Part shown: positions 35,222 through 35,428 of the stretch, in pieces
Layout of the letters: every line of letters begins with the position of its first letter
Numbering within the stretch: position 1 is the stretch's first letter
Notes under the pieces: generated by a model
Seen by the model: the letters and a program-made list of their open reading frames with translations, nothing else
Told to the model about the DNA's origin: nothing
The model's database searches: none
NCBI RefSeq assembly: GCF_002154335.2
Contig: NZ_MTPX02000057.1
Span: 1 to 35,428 of the forward strand
Direction: 5' to 3'
Origin: Actinomyces ruminis
GTDB taxonomy: Bacteria > Actinomycetota > Actinomycetes > Actinomycetales > Actinomycetaceae
DNA length: 35,428 bases
Position numbers and translations under genes: made by a program

Positions 35222-35428
35222 TCGAACGCTCCCTGACCGAGATCGCCGCCCTCACTGCCGGCGCACTGCTGCCCGCCCGGGATGACTCCGCCCCGGGGAC
35301 GACGACCGTGTCCGCGGTGGTGACGGATTCCCGCCGCGCCGCGCCCGGCGCCCTATTCGTCGCCCTGGCCGGCGAGCACACCGACGGGCACGCCCACGTC
35401 GGCACCGCCGCCGTCGCCGGGGCCGCCG
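35218..35428 (+). CDS. murF: UDP-MurNAc-pentapeptide synthetase MurF, 3'-truncated
   Basis: Adds D-Ala-D-Ala to the UDP-MurNAc tripeptide. Only the first 70 residues are present before the window ends. MIERSLTEIAALTAGALL, VVTDSRRAAPGALFVAL and AGEHTDGHAHV are typical of the MurF N-terminal substrate-binding domain. ATG overlaps the murE stop (ATGA), indicating co-translation within the dcw cluster. The domain holding the ATP-binding motif lies outside the window. Confidence 0.9.
   Translation, partial: MIERSLTEIAALTAGALLPARDDSAPGTTTVSAVVTDSRRAAPGALFVALAGEHTDGHAHVGTAAVAGAA

Noticed and set aside
1..35428. tRNA, rRNA, insertion sequences, prophage or integrase genes
   Set aside because: No cloverleaf-like, rRNA-like or transposase/integrase sequence was recognised on either strand; the reversed genes carry no visible mobile-element ends apart from the short arrays described.

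Overview
This window is GC-rich and comes from an actinobacterium. It looks like Actinomyces or a close Actinomycetaceae relative. This is inferred from base composition, from gene order (infB-rbfA-truB-ribF-rpsO-pnp-M16 peptidase-dapB-dapA, and dinB-DUF3040-mraZ-rsmH-ftsL-ftsI-murE-murF), from frequent GTG/TTG starts and from probable leaderless promoters. No 16S rRNA gene is present, so the genus stays an inference.

Layout. Positions 1-8088 hold the translation and RNA block: the 3' part of infB, rbfA, truB, ribF and rpsO. A reversed rarD permease gene is inserted between infB and rbfA, and a reversed secreted esterase between ribF and rpsO. From 8100 to 12707 lie a reversed fucO-like iron alcohol dehydrogenase and then pnp. 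From 12839 to 17994 lie an M16 zinc peptidase, a small membrane protein, a PEBP/YbhB-family gene coupled to a dapB-like fragment, dapB, a GNAT acetyltransferase and dapA. From 18033 to 24368, on the minus strand, are two tandem acyl-CoA ligase genes with a palindromic operator and a HelD-type RNA polymerase-associated ATPase. From 24762 to 28467 are a PAC2-family gene, a spermidine-synthase-like gene, dinB and a DUF3040 membrane protein. From 29387 to the end is the start of the division and cell-wall (dcw) cluster: mraZ, rsmH, ftsL, ftsI, murE and murF, with 4-nt overlaps at rsmH/ftsL, ftsL/ftsI and murE/murF.

How the genes work together. DapA and DapB supply the diaminopimelate/lysine branch that MurE draws on. 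RsmH, IF2, RbfA, TruB and S15 serve ribosome assembly and initiation. PNPase and HelD act on RNA turnover and RNA polymerase recycling.

Two features dominate the unexplained DNA. First, at least six intergenic spacers carry short repeats with a period of about 17-23 bp. Most spacers have their own 'word', and five of the six contain copies in both orientations. They are not CRISPR arrays and match no repeat class I can name. Second, fifteen single-base losses, mostly in short G or C runs, break eleven genes including essential ones (truB, pnp, dapA, rsmH, ftsL, murE). Restoring one base at each site gives a full-length, motif-complete protein, so I treat these as sequence errors and give each gene its full span.
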